64,000 nucleotides of DNA from Mucilaginibacter lappiensis (GCF_900155965.1 NZ_FTMG01000003.1:62001-126000); one strand, 5' to 3'; positions 42,301 to 51,311 are shown, counted from the first letter of the stretch. The notes: a model not told the origin generated them from the letters alone. Numbers and translations are program-made.

Positions 42301-42668
42301 TTACCGACCCTGCACCAGGTACCGGGCAGATCACTTATCGGCTGGCCCAAAGTTTGGTAACCGGTGATACCCAGCTATCAAAAACCCTCGTATTTGACTA
42401 TAGTGGCGATCTGAATGTTTTAAAATTCATGGTATATCCTACCAACACGGCCCAGGATATCCACATTAAACTGGGTAAAACCTATAGTAACAACATCAAG
42501 ATCAATATTATAAGCGCTACAGGTGCTATGGTAAAAACCTTAACCACCACCGACACCGATTCTGTACAGGAAAACGTGGGCAATTTGATCAAAGGGCTTT
42601 ACATTGTTGAGGCTATTGATGCTACCACGGGCAAACGCATCGGGAGCGCTAAATTCTTCAAACAATAA
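39396..42668 (+). CDS. Giant type IX-secreted protein with repeat-rich beta region, paralogue 1
   Basis: A 1090-residue exported protein. The signal peptide is about residues 1-25 (ends NVKAQ). Residues about 30-430 are Thr/Gly/Ser/Ala-rich and alternate short strands, as in parallel-beta repeat adhesins. A central domain begins at PRRYMLISSPVAN (near 453), a stretch shared with the paralogue. The C-terminus (from VYPTNTAQDIHIKLG to KRIGSAKFFKQ) has the pattern of a type A T9SS sorting domain, preceded by a fibronectin-like segment (GIQLTWKTDNESNFTGFVVQKS). It would be secreted to the cell surface; the ligand is unknown. The paralogue begins 256 bases downstream. Confidence 0.85.
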   Translation: MKSLLHYLILLLILLGLQVTNVKAQVTHTWNGTNLSGTPAVYDWNDPTNWVPATVPQANDPVLINAALAVINAPTVTGTAQCASISFNALVALVNIPLTVNGILTVSGVIALQPTLLTGYNVPLSGTGTLNCGSIQVGSAAVLSSLLGVYDLRLSSTIANLNVTGGVTIYSLTLVLGLGRITGAFSLQNGTTTIGGQILTQYVTVLGAAGSSRFSIDPPTGSNAILNLTNAVPLTTTPTGGASYSGIIDFYNSTGTGQATVNYAYTGAGTQTVYSTTGFSNLDVSPALYQNLTFTGTGNKQPNISTGLLTVAGNIDNSASSPIDFVTNKNTVQLTGTTQTIAGGSYANTVLPASPIGTVFYNLTSTATTATLSGRNNIAALGTLAFLKTSNTTMNVDATATNSLTLLSNSTGDASIASLSADASATAITATVTGTLNVQRYVKGGGGSTGPRRYMLISSPVANASANAYNLLPFFATTYISGPGGAGNGFDTSPQNNPSVFIYDENAPLTTNPNVVTGNEFKGFATINETVPMGNGLEYYFRGSRTGVLSSAVFISPFPAPDNATLNFSGAVYKGAGTNGAFTASIINFPATPPTYYSSSAVTLSNNLSYASSASTKKGLNLVGNPYPSVIDLQKVYSGNSNAYRYYYMLVKNISTGANSFSTKYAVYDATNSGTPPAGASRYAVSGQGFFITAANATSTLTFNEGMKVPYSSYTSPASTSPVFNVIRNPSVVAKTLAVSPDKANNTQQVTAAAAPAAAQTNADPMPRLRLEMMKDTNILNTADIAFDKNSSAKFVPGEDAPYIAASGQGDFFYSQSADSVGCFANYIGNLEKLKRINLFIAFSNFGQYKITSPIKSNIDERYTIYLKDKYTNDSLDVVHNPVYTFNVDQNAASYPRDRFYLSIGIAPGHEYKLLGFSGSKVTGGIQLTWKTDNESNFTGFVVQKSTNGGKSFEVIDTLQSTGAGSYTFTDPAPGTGQITYRLAQSLVTGDTQLSKTLVFDYSGDLNVLKFMVYPTNTAQDIHIKLGKTYSNNIKINIISATGAMVKTLTTTDTDSVQENVGNLIKGLYIVEAIDATTGKRIGSAKFFKQ

Positions 42669-42924
42669 TCTGCTATCGTTTAAATTCTACCTCTCCAAAT
42701 ATTAAAATCTTTTTTTAAATCCAGGGTATACAAACGCTGCCGATCAATCTCTGCAATAATTTAGCAAGCCTGTCTTTGTTAATTTTTTTTTAAAATTTCT
42801 TTAAAAACGATGCTTTTGTTCATTTTATTCACTGACTTACATGTCTTTAGGGTATAAAAATGAAACTTTGACGAAATTTTAGCCGTATAAAGCCCTATTA
42901 TTGTAAGCTTTAATACTCAAAACA

Positions 42925-45900
42925 TTGTCACTCCCGAATTTGCCAACACGTCTACTCCAAGTTATCCTCATCGTTATTTTTTTGATATTTATCCAAAGCC
43001 GAACCTATGCCACGATAACTTTCGACTGGGATGGCAGCAATTCTACAGCCTGGACGCTGAAAGCCAATTGGACCATCACTGCAAACAATGGCGAAAATTT
43101 AACAAACGTAAATTATCCGGGTGAAAGCAGCAGCCGAACTACTGACATTGTGAGGCTTGGTGTTAATACCTCCGTTAGTGCTTTTGCTAATCAACCTACG
43201 CTTAGTGCAAGTGTAACCATAGCATCTCTTACGTTTGGATCTATACAAAACAGTAGTACTCCTTCCGGTACTATATTCTCAGGTTCTGTTTTAACAATCA
43301 CATCGCCTGCTACACTAACCGTAAGTGGTGATATTGTTCAAAATGTGAGCACAAACAATACCACTATATTTAATAACATCAGGGGAACAGGCTCCATAAC
43401 CTGTAATAATTTACAATTGGGTATTAACAATACCACGATAGTGTCTAATTTGTATTATTTAATAGTTGAACCTGCTGTTTTTTCTATAGCCAATAACGTT
43501 AATATATACGTGAATTGCTCCTCACAAAATGGTAGTGGCATCAGGCTCGAAGGTGGCACCATGACCATAAACGGGCAGATAACTTTTACCAACAGCGGTA
43601 GCAGTACCACCCAAAACTCCAGTTACTTTACTGTAAATGCCCTCACATCTTACAAAGGAAGCAATAATACAGCTACTAATCCAACAGTCATACTTAAGAG
43701 TACTACCCCTATAGGTCCTATACCCACACCTTATGCCTCTTGTAATTTTTACGGAGACCACGGCGGTAAGGCAACCACTATTTACCAGGGAGCTAATCCG
43801 CAGATTTTCACCTCTGCCTATCAAGGTTTCGGCCCAGGTGGCGGCGTCCCTATTGGATCGCCTTCTACAAGTCCTACTTATGATAACCTGGTTATACAGG
43901 GCAGCGGTACCGCAGTAATAGGAGGGCCAGGCGGTAGTAATCCAGCTTATTTAACTATTGATTCCACCTTAACAACAGCCAGCAATACTACTTTCAATAC
44001 GGTTAATACTACTACCATCATCGGCGTTGTAAACGGTGCTACAGGCGCCAAATGGACAAATAATACAGGCGTAACCGTTACCGGGGGAGCAGGATCAATT
44101 GATATTAATGGCACTCTCAGCAATGCCGGAACCATGAACATGGGCACAGGTAATTTGAACATTTCCAAAGACTACACCAATACGGGCATATTTACCCCCA
44201 ATACTACAGCGCTCATCACCTTTGATGGCGCAGCCGCACAAACTTTAATTGACAACACTGCAGCAGGTACAAAATTCAACAATGTAACTTTTACCAATGG
44301 TACAACGGGAGCAAATAGCAAGCGGATGAAATCGGGAAGTAATTTTTTTGTGAATCCTACCTACACCATCAACGTGAATGGATCTGGTATATTGACGGTT
44401 GAAAATACGCCTTCAACCTATACCTCTGCTTTAACCTTACTGTCCACTTCGGCTGGTGATGCCAGTATTGGCAACCTCACTGCCGGAAACATTGCGGGTA
44501 AAATTGAAGTGCAACGTTTTATAAAGGGTGGTGCACGCAGATATATGCTTATTTCATCGCCGGTTGCCGACACCACCAATACAGCTATTACTCCAAACAC
44601 CATATCCAATTGTTACAGTCTGAAACCAATTATATTGCCCGGCGCGGCGGGAACCAGCACTATTGTTACAGGGATAAATGGCTCTGCAAATGGTTTCGAC
44701 AGCGCGCCTTCTACGAGTAATAGCCCGTCTGTTTTTGTTTATAATGAAAATGCGCCGGCAACTGCCGACCCTAACCAGGTGGCAGGCAATGAATACAAAG
44801 GGTTAACGAATACCAGTGTAGCTATACCCATGGGCAACGGCATATTACTTTATTACAGAGGAAGCAGGGCTTTGTTAAACTCAACTACAGGAGCACCTTT
44901 TGTAAAACCCTTCCCTGCTGCCGACGATGGTACATTAACGTTTTTCGGTTCTGTTATTAAGGGGTCAACTGCTACCAACTCCCCGATGACGCCTAACATC
45001 ATTAACTTGCCAACTACCACCGCGACAGATATATCAACCTACCCATTGGCAAGCACTAGCTATCCTACTACTTTATCATTTCATACTACCACCCCACTGG
45101 CAAAACGGGGATATAATTTGGTAGGCAACCCTTACGCGTCTGTTATCGACCTGGTTAAAGTTGGCACGGTTAACACAGGTATAAAATTTTACTACCTGCT
45201 CATCAAAAATGCATCAACCGGGCCAAACAGTTCATCTACCCGGTTTGTAGTATGTAACACTACCGTACTCGCCGCACCGATCATAGGGACAGGCGGCACT
45301 CAGTATGTGCTATCAGGACAGGGCTTTTTTGTAGCTGCACCTAGTGCCACAGCCATTACTTTTAACGAAAGTATGAAGGTATCTTATTCAACTTATACAG
45401 GCACAACACCTCCCATTTTTAATGTAAAAAAAGGGGGGCCCTCTGTGGTAAAAACTTTAGCTGTTAATGGAAACCATGACCTTGCAGCGGCTGCTACAGC
45501 TTCATCAGTTGCTGAAACGGCAACAACAACAGTTAATACCAATAATACACCGTGGATACGGCTGGATATGATGCAGGATTCGAGCACTTTTAGCTCTACC
45601 GATATTTTTTTCGATAAAACTGCCCACGATAAATTTGTTCCCGGCGAGGATGCTCCTTACTTAGCTTCATCTGGCCAGGGAAATTTCTTTTTTTCGCAAA
45701 CTGCCGACTCTATAGGATGCTTTGCCAACTACACTACAGGGCTGGAGAAACTGAAGCGGGTAAATCTTTTTATTGCCTATACCAACTATGGCACGTATAA
45801 ACTTACCGCCCCCATTAAACAAAACATTGACGAACGCTATACCATCTTTTTAAAAGATAAATTCACCAACGATTCTTTAGATGTAGTACATAATGCTGTA

Positions 45901-46521
45901 TACACCTTCAATGTAACCACCGCCCCGGCTAGTTACGCTCGCGACAGGTTTTATTTAAGTATTGGCATAGCTCCCGGTCATGAGTATAAACTACGTGGCT
46001 TTAATGGCGCAAAACAAACAAATGGTATAAAACTAACCTGGCAAACCGACAATGAAAGTAATTTCACCACATTTGTTATTGAAAAAAGCGCCAATGGCGG
46101 CAATTCATTTATAGCGATAGATAGCCTGCGGTCAACTGGTGCGGGTAATTATAATTATACCGATTTAACACCCGGCAACGGACAGATACTTTACCGTTTA
46201 AAACAGCAACTAGTAACAAATCGTACAGATATTTCAAAAAATTTAAGTTTTAATTATCTCAACACAAACCCTATAAGATTTGTTGTTTACCCCAGCACCG
46301 CTTCACAAAACATCAATATCAACTTTGGCAAAACCTATAGCAACACCATTAAAGTGAGTATTGCAACCGCATCCGGAGGCCTTGTAAAAACCATAACAGC
46401 AAGTAATACTAATTATTTACAGCAAAATATTGGTAACCTGTTGAGCGGACTTTACGTAATAGAGGCAGTTGACGAGTCGACCGGAAAAAGAATTGGCAGC
46501 GCTAAGTTTTATAAACAATAA
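42925..46521 (+). CDS. Giant type IX-secreted protein, paralogue 2
   Basis: The 1198-residue paralogue shares the whole architecture: signal peptide (LLQVILIVIFLIFIQSRTYA), Thr/Asn/Ser-rich beta region, GGARRYMLISSPVADTTN central domain, FVPGEDAPYLASSGQGNFFF segment, fibronectin-like segment and T9SS type A tail ending KRIGSAKFYKQ. The reading frame has no ATG near the signal, and the likely start is TTG at 42925. Similarity to paralogue 1 is strongest in the last 400 residues, while the repeat region has diverged. A small gene with a membrane tail starts seven bases after its stop. Confidence 0.85.
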   Translation: MSLPNLPTRLLQVILIVIFLIFIQSRTYATITFDWDGSNSTAWTLKANWTITANNGENLTNVNYPGESSSRTTDIVRLGVNTSVSAFANQPTLSASVTIASLTFGSIQNSSTPSGTIFSGSVLTITSPATLTVSGDIVQNVSTNNTTIFNNIRGTGSITCNNLQLGINNTTIVSNLYYLIVEPAVFSIANNVNIYVNCSSQNGSGIRLEGGTMTINGQITFTNSGSSTTQNSSYFTVNALTSYKGSNNTATNPTVILKSTTPIGPIPTPYASCNFYGDHGGKATTIYQGANPQIFTSAYQGFGPGGGVPIGSPSTSPTYDNLVIQGSGTAVIGGPGGSNPAYLTIDSTLTTASNTTFNTVNTTTIIGVVNGATGAKWTNNTGVTVTGGAGSIDINGTLSNAGTMNMGTGNLNISKDYTNTGIFTPNTTALITFDGAAAQTLIDNTAAGTKFNNVTFTNGTTGANSKRMKSGSNFFVNPTYTINVNGSGILTVENTPSTYTSALTLLSTSAGDASIGNLTAGNIAGKIEVQRFIKGGARRYMLISSPVADTTNTAITPNTISNCYSLKPIILPGAAGTSTIVTGINGSANGFDSAPSTSNSPSVFVYNENAPATADPNQVAGNEYKGLTNTSVAIPMGNGILLYYRGSRALLNSTTGAPFVKPFPAADDGTLTFFGSVIKGSTATNSPMTPNIINLPTTTATDISTYPLASTSYPTTLSFHTTTPLAKRGYNLVGNPYASVIDLVKVGTVNTGIKFYYLLIKNASTGPNSSSTRFVVCNTTVLAAPIIGTGGTQYVLSGQGFFVAAPSATAITFNESMKVSYSTYTGTTPPIFNVKKGGPSVVKTLAVNGNHDLAAAATASSVAETATTTVNTNNTPWIRLDMMQDSSTFSSTDIFFDKTAHDKFVPGEDAPYLASSGQGNFFFSQTADSIGCFANYTTGLEKLKRVNLFIAYTNYGTYKLTAPIKQNIDERYTIFLKDKFTNDSLDVVHNAVYTFNVTTAPASYARDRFYLSIGIAPGHEYKLRGFNGAKQTNGIKLTWQTDNESNFTTFVIEKSANGGNSFIAIDSLRSTGAGNYNYTDLTPGNGQILYRLKQQLVTNRTDISKNLSFNYLNTNPIRFVVYPSTASQNININFGKTYSNTIKVSIATASGGLVKTITASNTNYLQQNIGNLLSGLYVIEAVDESTGKRIGSAKFYKQ

Positions 46522-46528
46522 CATCACC

Positions 46529-46762
46529 ATGAAAATAACAGCCTTTGTAAAAACTATTTATAAATTTTTACCTGGGATATGCCTTTTATTGATCACCTCC
46601 AATTGTTTTGCCCAATCAAACCCTGGCGGTGGTTTTTGCGACGGATCTGACGGTGGACCAGATGGTTGCCCTTTGGATACCTGGGTAATTATATTGGTAG
46701 TTGCTGCCGCTGTGTTTGCCGCTGTCCATTTATATCGCCAAAAAAAATCCCTTCAGGCTTAG
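46529..46762 (+). CDS. Small exported protein with PLD/TM/basic C-terminal tail
   Basis: I start it at 46529 (MKITAFVKTIYKFLPG), giving 77 residues. A signal peptide (to about NCFAQ) is followed by a Gly/Asp-rich stretch with two Cys (GGGFCDGSDGGPDGCPLD), then PLDTW, one hydrophobic helix (VIILVVAAAVFAAVHLY) and the basic end RQKKSLQA. The tripartite end (Pro-Leu/Ile-Asp, helix, basic residues) resembles the PID-CTERM/sortase-type sorting tails. The gene lies seven bases after the second T9SS protein and is probably cotranscribed. The role is unknown. Confidence 0.7.
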   Translation: MKITAFVKTIYKFLPGICLLLITSNCFAQSNPGGGFCDGSDGGPDGCPLDTWVIILVVAAAVFAAVHLYRQKKSLQA

Positions 46763-46818
46763 CGCCCAAAAGGATCATCATTATATTTTTTCTTGCAGGA
46801 ATGAATGTGTTGTTTGCC

Positions 46819-47475
46819 TTATACTTTTCGCATTTGCGACGGACTGATCTGGTTTACTTGTAATTGTTTCAACACACCGTCAACCACTTTAGGTAATTCG
46901 TCAAGTGTTTTTTGCGGGTTGTGCAATTCGCCAACACCAAAACCTCTCCATACAATACGTCCGGTATTACGGTCAATCAGGTCGATGATAAGAGTGCCTT
47001 CTTTGTAGGGCACACGGGCATAAGTGCCACCGCCGTAGCCACCGTATGGGTAACCCCAGCCGCCCCAGCCACCATAGTAGCCGTAAAATCCGCGGGATCG
47101 CCAGCCCCAACCCCAGCCCCAGCCACCCCAGCCGCCCCAACCGAAGCCGCCATAGTAAGCCGGATAAAATTCAGTCTTCACACCCCTGCCGGTCACAGTA
47201 GAATAGCTTACCAGCAGATCGGGATTGTTTTCCTGTAGTCTTAAGCCTTTGGTTTGTAGTGCCGAGATAGTGGCATCTTTCACTCTTTCATCAGCGATCT
47301 CTTTTTTAATCACGCCACCGGCCTTGTTGCTTGTTTCGGGTGCTACCCAGGCAAATGTTCGGTAAGATGAGAGATCGGTTTTGTTACGGGCTGCTGTGTA
47401 GTAATTGTAACTGCTGCAAGCAGACAGGGCCGAAACCAGCAATATTGCCAGCCCTGTATACATAGTTCTTTTCAT
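46819..47475 (-). CDS. DUF4136 domain lipoprotein
   Basis: A 218-residue lipoprotein: signal MKRTMYTGLAILLVSALSAC (lipobox Cys20), then a DUF4136 domain (YNYYTAARNKTDLSSYRTFAW, IADERVKDATISALQTKGLRL, DLLVSYSTVTGRGVK). A striking Gly/Trp/Tyr-rich insert (residues about 108-147, with GWGGWGGWGWGWGW) interrupts it before the last strand TLIIDLIDRNTGRIVWRGFG, also a DUF4136 signature. The function is unknown; the domain is common in Bacteroidota outer-membrane lipoproteins. Confidence 0.9.
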   Translation of the reverse strand: MKRTMYTGLAILLVSALSACSSYNYYTAARNKTDLSSYRTFAWVAPETSNKAGGVIKKEIADERVKDATISALQTKGLRLQENNPDLLVSYSTVTGRGVKTEFYPAYYGGFGWGGWGGWGWGWGWRSRGFYGYYGGWGGWGYPYGGYGGGTYARVPYKEGTLIIDLIDRNTGRIVWRGFGVGELHNPQKTLDELPKVVDGVLKQLQVNQISPSQMRKV

Positions 47476-47540
47476 AGTTAATTCACTCCCTTATATTTAA
47501 TCATTAGACTGTTGAGCAAACAAAGGTTTAATTTAAATAA

Positions 47541-48113
47541 TTATTTATTTAAATTAACTAGCTGAGCGTATAACTTTTCTGTAGGCAAGCCCACTACGTT
47601 AGTATAAGAGCCGTTAATGCGTTCAATACCTATTAAGCCAATACGTTCCTGTATGCCATATGACCCGGCTTTATCAAGTGGGTTATATTGAATTACGTAA
47701 CTTTCTATCTCCTGGTTGCTTAGTTTACGAAAAAACACTTCGGATACATCAAAAAAGTTATTATAACGCCCCTTATACAGCAAACACACCCCGGTAATAA
47801 CCTGGTGCACCTTGCCCGATAGTATTTTGAGCATTTCAACCGCATGTTCCGGGGTTTCTGGCTTGCCTAATATCAGGCCATCTATGCAAACAATGGTATC
47901 GGCAGTAAGTACCACCTCATCGTTTATGGTACCATCAAACGCCTCGGCTTTTTTACGGGCGATGTAAACCGCAACCTCCTGTGGTGTTAAACCTTCGGGG
48001 TATGATTCGTCCACGTCCTTTAAAACAACTTCAAACTCCATATCCATCAGCCTGAGCAGGTCCTGCCTGCGCGGTGATTTTGATGCCAGAATGATCTTGG
48101 GAATACTATTCAT
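47541..48113 (-). CDS. maf: Maf-like nucleotide pyrophosphatase
   Basis: The 190-residue protein hydrolyses non-canonical or pyrimidine nucleoside triphosphates. It has ILASKSPRRQDLLRLM, the DVDESYPEGL stretch, VVLTADTIVCIDGLILGKPE (catalytic Asp) and the IQYNPLDKAGSYGIQERIG motif. Length is normal. The next gene upstream on the strand (68 bases) encodes a KdsC-like phosphatase; the order maf-kdsC is a common Bacteroidota arrangement. Confidence 0.93.
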   Translation of the reverse strand: MNSIPKIILASKSPRRQDLLRLMDMEFEVVLKDVDESYPEGLTPQEVAVYIARKKAEAFDGTINDEVVLTADTIVCIDGLILGKPETPEHAVEMLKILSGKVHQVITGVCLLYKGRYNNFFDVSEVFFRKLSNQEIESYVIQYNPLDKAGSYGIQERIGLIGIERINGSYTNVVGLPTEKLYAQLVNLNK

Positions 48114-48181
48114 TTGTTTTATCGATTAGAGATAAAGAACAAAGGGTTTTTGAATTTTAACTTTTGAATTTTGACTTCAAT

Positions 48182-48703
48182 TTACCAGCTATAGGCCTGC
48201 TCGCTCATCCACTTGTCCTGCACTTTAAGCACTTTTTCGATAATATCGCGGGCGCAGCCCTTGCCACCACCATAAGGCGATACATAAGTGCTCACCGCTT
48301 TTATTTCTTCAACCGCATCGGCAGGGCAAACCGGTAAACCGGCCAGTTTCATTACCTCCAGATCGGGAATATCATCGCCCATGTATAAAACATTGGTAGC
48401 AATGATGGCTTTTTCTTCGAGGTATATTTTAAAACGTTGTGATTTGGTATGCGTACCCATGTAAACATCCTGAATACCCAGGCTGTTTAAACGGTATATA
48501 GCACTTTTTGAGCGACTACCCGATATGGCGCATACGTTGTAGCCGCATTTAACGGCCAGTTGCAGCGCATACCCATCTTTGATATTAAAGGCCCGGCTTT
48601 GTTCTCCACTGTCTGTCACAAAAACAGAACCATCTGTAAGCACGCCGTCCACATCAAAAATAAACGTGGTAATATCTTTTAATTTATGTAGAAATGATTC
48701 CAC
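48182..48703 (-). CDS. kdsC: KdsC-like HAD phosphatase (KDO 8-phosphate phosphatase)
   Basis: The 173-residue HAD phosphatase has the catalytic FDVDGVLTDG (Asp17, Asp19), AISGSRSKSA (motif II), VLYMGDDIPDLEVM (motif IV) and GKGCARDIIEKVL at the C-terminus. It has no cap domain, as expected of the C0 KdsC tetramers. It would release phosphate from KDO-8-phosphate during lipopolysaccharide inner-core synthesis. Some Bacteroidota homologues act on keto-deoxy-nonulosonate phosphate; that alternative cannot be excluded. Confidence 0.85.
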   Translation of the reverse strand: MESFLHKLKDITTFIFDVDGVLTDGSVFVTDSGEQSRAFNIKDGYALQLAVKCGYNVCAISGSRSKSAIYRLNSLGIQDVYMGTHTKSQRFKIYLEEKAIIATNVLYMGDDIPDLEVMKLAGLPVCPADAVEEIKAVSTYVSPYGGGKGCARDIIEKVLKVQDKWMSEQAYSW

Positions 48704-48793
48704 CAGTAATTAATTATTGAATTTTGAGTTAGTGGATTATTGAATCAGCAACTTTAAATGCAAACTGCTAACTACAAACCGCTAACCGGAATA

Positions 48794-49036
48794 CTATTGA
48801 TTATCTCGCCATTCGTAAACCCAGGCCGATTGGATTTGCTCCAGGTGTCCTTCTGTCGATTCGGCTTTTGTACCTGCAAAGTTAGGTAACGCTAAAACCC
48901 ATTCCAGCAATTCGGTAAAACGAATGCGGTATATTTTTGATTCGTCAAAATCATCACCAAACTTTTCATAAAGTTCAATAGCGATGTCTTCGTGATCATT
49001 CCAGTGAATAGGCAAGGCAAATTTATTTTCGCTCAT
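48794..49036 (-). CDS. iscX: Fe-S assembly adaptor IscX (YfhJ)
   Basis: An 80-residue acidic protein with the IscX fold: IHWNDHEDIAIELYEKFGDD, then IRFTELLEWVLALPNFAG, then the HLEQIQSAWVYEWRDN end. IscX binds IscS and modulates cluster delivery. A [2Fe-2S] ferredoxin gene lies upstream on the same strand, as in isc operons, but iscS, iscU and hscA are not in this window. Confidence 0.92.
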   Translation of the reverse strand: MSENKFALPIHWNDHEDIAIELYEKFGDDFDESKIYRIRFTELLEWVLALPNFAGTKAESTEGHLEQIQSAWVYEWRDNQ

Positions 49037-49039
49037 TTT

Positions 49040-49156
49040 TTGTGGTACGTTATACGCTCTTGTTTTGGTTATACGTAATACGTTTTACGTAGCACGTTTT
49101 TTATTCATTAATCATATTTACTTTTCACGTAAAACGTACAACGTTAAACGTAAAAC
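49040..49156. repeat. ACGT word-repeat inverted repeat
   Basis: GGTTATACGTAATACGTTTT, then ACGTAGCACG, pairs with CACGTAAAACGTACAACGTT, then AAACGTAAAACC. The repeated word ACGTAAAACGT is shared with the repeat at 15.16-15.25 kb. It separates iscX from the ferredoxin gene. Confidence 0.75.
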
Positions 49157-49161
49157 CTCAA

Positions 49162-49494
49162 TTAGTGCCCCAGGAATTGTGACTGATCTGGCAGGGTTAC
49201 TTCTATATCACCGTCGATGATCACACATTGGCAACCCAGGCGCGAGTTAATACGCGGATTTACAGCCCGGTCAATAAAATCTTCCTCTTTATCTGATATT
49301 TCCTGAATATTATCCATTCCTTTATTCACATAAACATGGCAGGTACTGCATCCGCAAACACCGCCGCAATTATGCTGCAGCTCTATACCGTTCTCCAGGC
49401 AAACATCCAATACAGATTCTCCTTCGGCAATAGGCAGTTCAATTGGTTCGTGCCCTTTTTCCTCGAAATTTATCTTTACTTTAAAAACGTTCAT
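49162..49494 (-). CDS. fdx: [2Fe-2S] ferredoxin, ISC type
   Basis: This 110-residue plant/ISC-type ferredoxin has a cluster-binding HNCGGVCGCSTC (Cys43, 49 and 52) and the fourth ligand in RLGCQC (88 or 90). It would carry electrons for Fe-S cluster assembly. Its place just upstream of iscX supports this. An N-terminal FKVKINFEEKGHEPIEL and a C-terminal IEVTLPDQ are typical. Confidence 0.88.
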   Translation of the reverse strand: MNVFKVKINFEEKGHEPIELPIAEGESVLDVCLENGIELQHNCGGVCGCSTCHVYVNKGMDNIQEISDKEEDFIDRAVNPRINSRLGCQCVIIDGDIEVTLPDQSQFLGH

Positions 49495-49513
49495 TTAGGC
49501 AAAAGTAACAAAA

Positions 49514-50296
49514 TTACTTGTCCCTGTGCCCTCCATTATTGTTTTTGATAATACCCTGACTTAATAAAGTATAGATCTCTTGCCAATACGGCTCAGCTTT
49601 AAGCATTTGCAGGTGAGCATTCATCGTAACCACGTCATTTCGTACAGCCGGACCTGTTTGTACACTTGCCGGAAGTTGTGTCTGCACTTTCTGCGCTGTT
49701 TCCAATATCAGGGGCTTCAGCATATCAAAATTCATTTGATGCCCCGCCAGCAGCTGTTGTGCAACAGCATAAAGATAATTAGGGAAGTTACAGGCAAATA
49801 CAGCAGCCAGGTGCAATATTTTACGATCGGCAGAGTTAACATGGTATATATTATTACTGATCGTAGCTGCTAATTTTTCCAGATCGGTTTTGATATCATC
49901 ATTAGCGGCTTCAATACATAGCGGCACGGCCCAAAAATCAACTTCTTTGGTTTTACTAAAGGTTTGTAGCGGATATAATACCCCTGCATTATCGGTAAAA
50001 GCCAGCAGATCTTTTAAATTGGTTGCACCAGATGTATGTACAATAATTTTTTGATATCTGGCCAGCGCCTTTACCATTTCTATAATGGCATCGTCCTTAA
50101 CAGAAATGATAAATATATCGGTATCCGGACTTATAGTTGCCAGGTTATCAATAGCTTCAGCGCCCACATGATAGGCTAACAGGGCGGCATGCTGAGCATC
50201 GCGGCTATAAACCTGCACAATGCGGTGACCTGCGTTTTTTAATGCTGCAGCCAGGTGAGTAGCTACATTGCCCGATCCGATTAAGGTTATACGCAT
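49514..50296 (-). CDS. Rossmann-like and DUF2520 domain protein
   Basis: The 260-residue protein has an N-terminal NADP Rossmann fold (ITLIGSGNVATHLAAALKNAGHRIVQVYSRD) and a C-terminal helical DUF2520 domain (residues 130-245, DRKILHLAAVFACNFPNYLY as the conserved motif). It resembles pyrroline-5-carboxylate reductase and ketopantoate reductases but with a different C-terminus. The substrate is unknown. It lies 19 bases upstream of the ferredoxin gene and may be cotranscribed. Confidence 0.87.
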   Translation of the reverse strand: MRITLIGSGNVATHLAAALKNAGHRIVQVYSRDAQHAALLAYHVGAEAIDNLATISPDTDIFIISVKDDAIIEMVKALARYQKIIVHTSGATNLKDLLAFTDNAGVLYPLQTFSKTKEVDFWAVPLCIEAANDDIKTDLEKLAATISNNIYHVNSADRKILHLAAVFACNFPNYLYAVAQQLLAGHQMNFDMLKPLILETAQKVQTQLPASVQTGPAVRNDVVTMNAHLQMLKAEPYWQEIYTLLSQGIIKNNNGGHRDK

Positions 50297-50387
50297 ACTA
50301 TTTTTACAATTAAAATATTTCGTAATCCATTGTAATTTAAATATTTCTGTATTTTAGCAATCATCATCTCTATCTATCCCTAGCCCC

Positions 50388-51311
50388 ATGAAAATACTTA
50401 GAGTAAGTATCATCATTATCATGTTCCTGGTAGGAGCCTCTACCCTTATATTATATAGTTTTTACGAATATAACAATAAGGAAAAAAAGGCTTTAACCGA
50501 TGTTGAACGCAAAAATATCGACGGCAAATTTATTAAATTAAGTCAGGGCATCACGCATTATCAGCTCGAAGGACCAGAAAATGGTGAAGTAGTGATATTG
50601 GTTCATGGTTTTAGCGTTCCGTATTATATCTGGGACGGCACCTATGAGTTCCTGGTGAAGAACGGTTACAGGGTGCTGCGCTATGACATGTATGGCCGGG
50701 GTTATTCGGACAGACCTGCCACTGTATATAATAAAAACCTGTACAACACGCAACTGCTTGATCTGATAGCTGCCCTGAAACTACAGGGGCATGTAAATCT
50801 GGCCGGCATATCATTTGGCGGCGAAATGATAACTAATTTTGCCTGCCAGCATCCGGGCATCATCAATAAAGTGATCCTGATAGATCCCGCGTATGAAAGC
50901 CTTAAACCAAGTGCACCCCGCTATTTTACTTTGTATAACGAAGCCGTAAATTCCAATAAAAGGGCTAAGGGCCAGCTGAATGATTTCCTGTACCCTAAAA
51001 AACACCCGGAATGGATAAAACACTACCTGCCGCAAATGGAGTACAAAGGTTTCCGCCATGCCCTGGTATCCACCATGTATGATTATGACCAGCATGGGCG
51101 ACAAAGTAATATATGCCTCAACAATGCCAATAAACCCGTATTGCTGATCTGGGGCGAAAAAGACAGCACATCACCTTTCCGTTACAGCGATTCTATCCGC
51201 AGTGTACTCAAGGTTGATTTCTTCCCGGTTGCCGGAGCGGCTCACTTACCTTCTATTGAAAAACCAGATACGGTAAATAACAAAATTTTATCTTTTTTAA
51301 AGCAGGGGTAA
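50388..51311 (+). CDS. Membrane-anchored alpha/beta hydrolase
   Basis: A 307-residue alpha/beta hydrolase with an N-terminal signal anchor (residues about 4-24). The oxyanion loop is VVILVHGFSVPYYIWD, the nucleophile elbow AGISFGGEM (Ser142), the acid LLIWGEKDSTSPF (Asp259) and the base GAAHLPSIEKP (His286), so the triad is complete. The substrate is not known. The enzyme would face the periplasm if the anchor is uncleaved. Confidence 0.88.
   Translation: MKILRVSIIIIMFLVGASTLILYSFYEYNNKEKKALTDVERKNIDGKFIKLSQGITHYQLEGPENGEVVILVHGFSVPYYIWDGTYEFLVKNGYRVLRYDMYGRGYSDRPATVYNKNLYNTQLLDLIAALKLQGHVNLAGISFGGEMITNFACQHPGIINKVILIDPAYESLKPSAPRYFTLYNEAVNSNKRAKGQLNDFLYPKKHPEWIKHYLPQMEYKGFRHALVSTMYDYDQHGRQSNICLNNANKPVLLIWGEKDSTSPFRYSDSIRSVLKVDFFPVAGAAHLPSIEKPDTVNNKILSFLKQG

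Noticed and set aside
46912-47238. 108-codon plus-strand frame with Pro/Ala-rich product
   Set aside because: It is the antisense of the Gly/Trp-rich insert of the DUF4136 lipoprotein.
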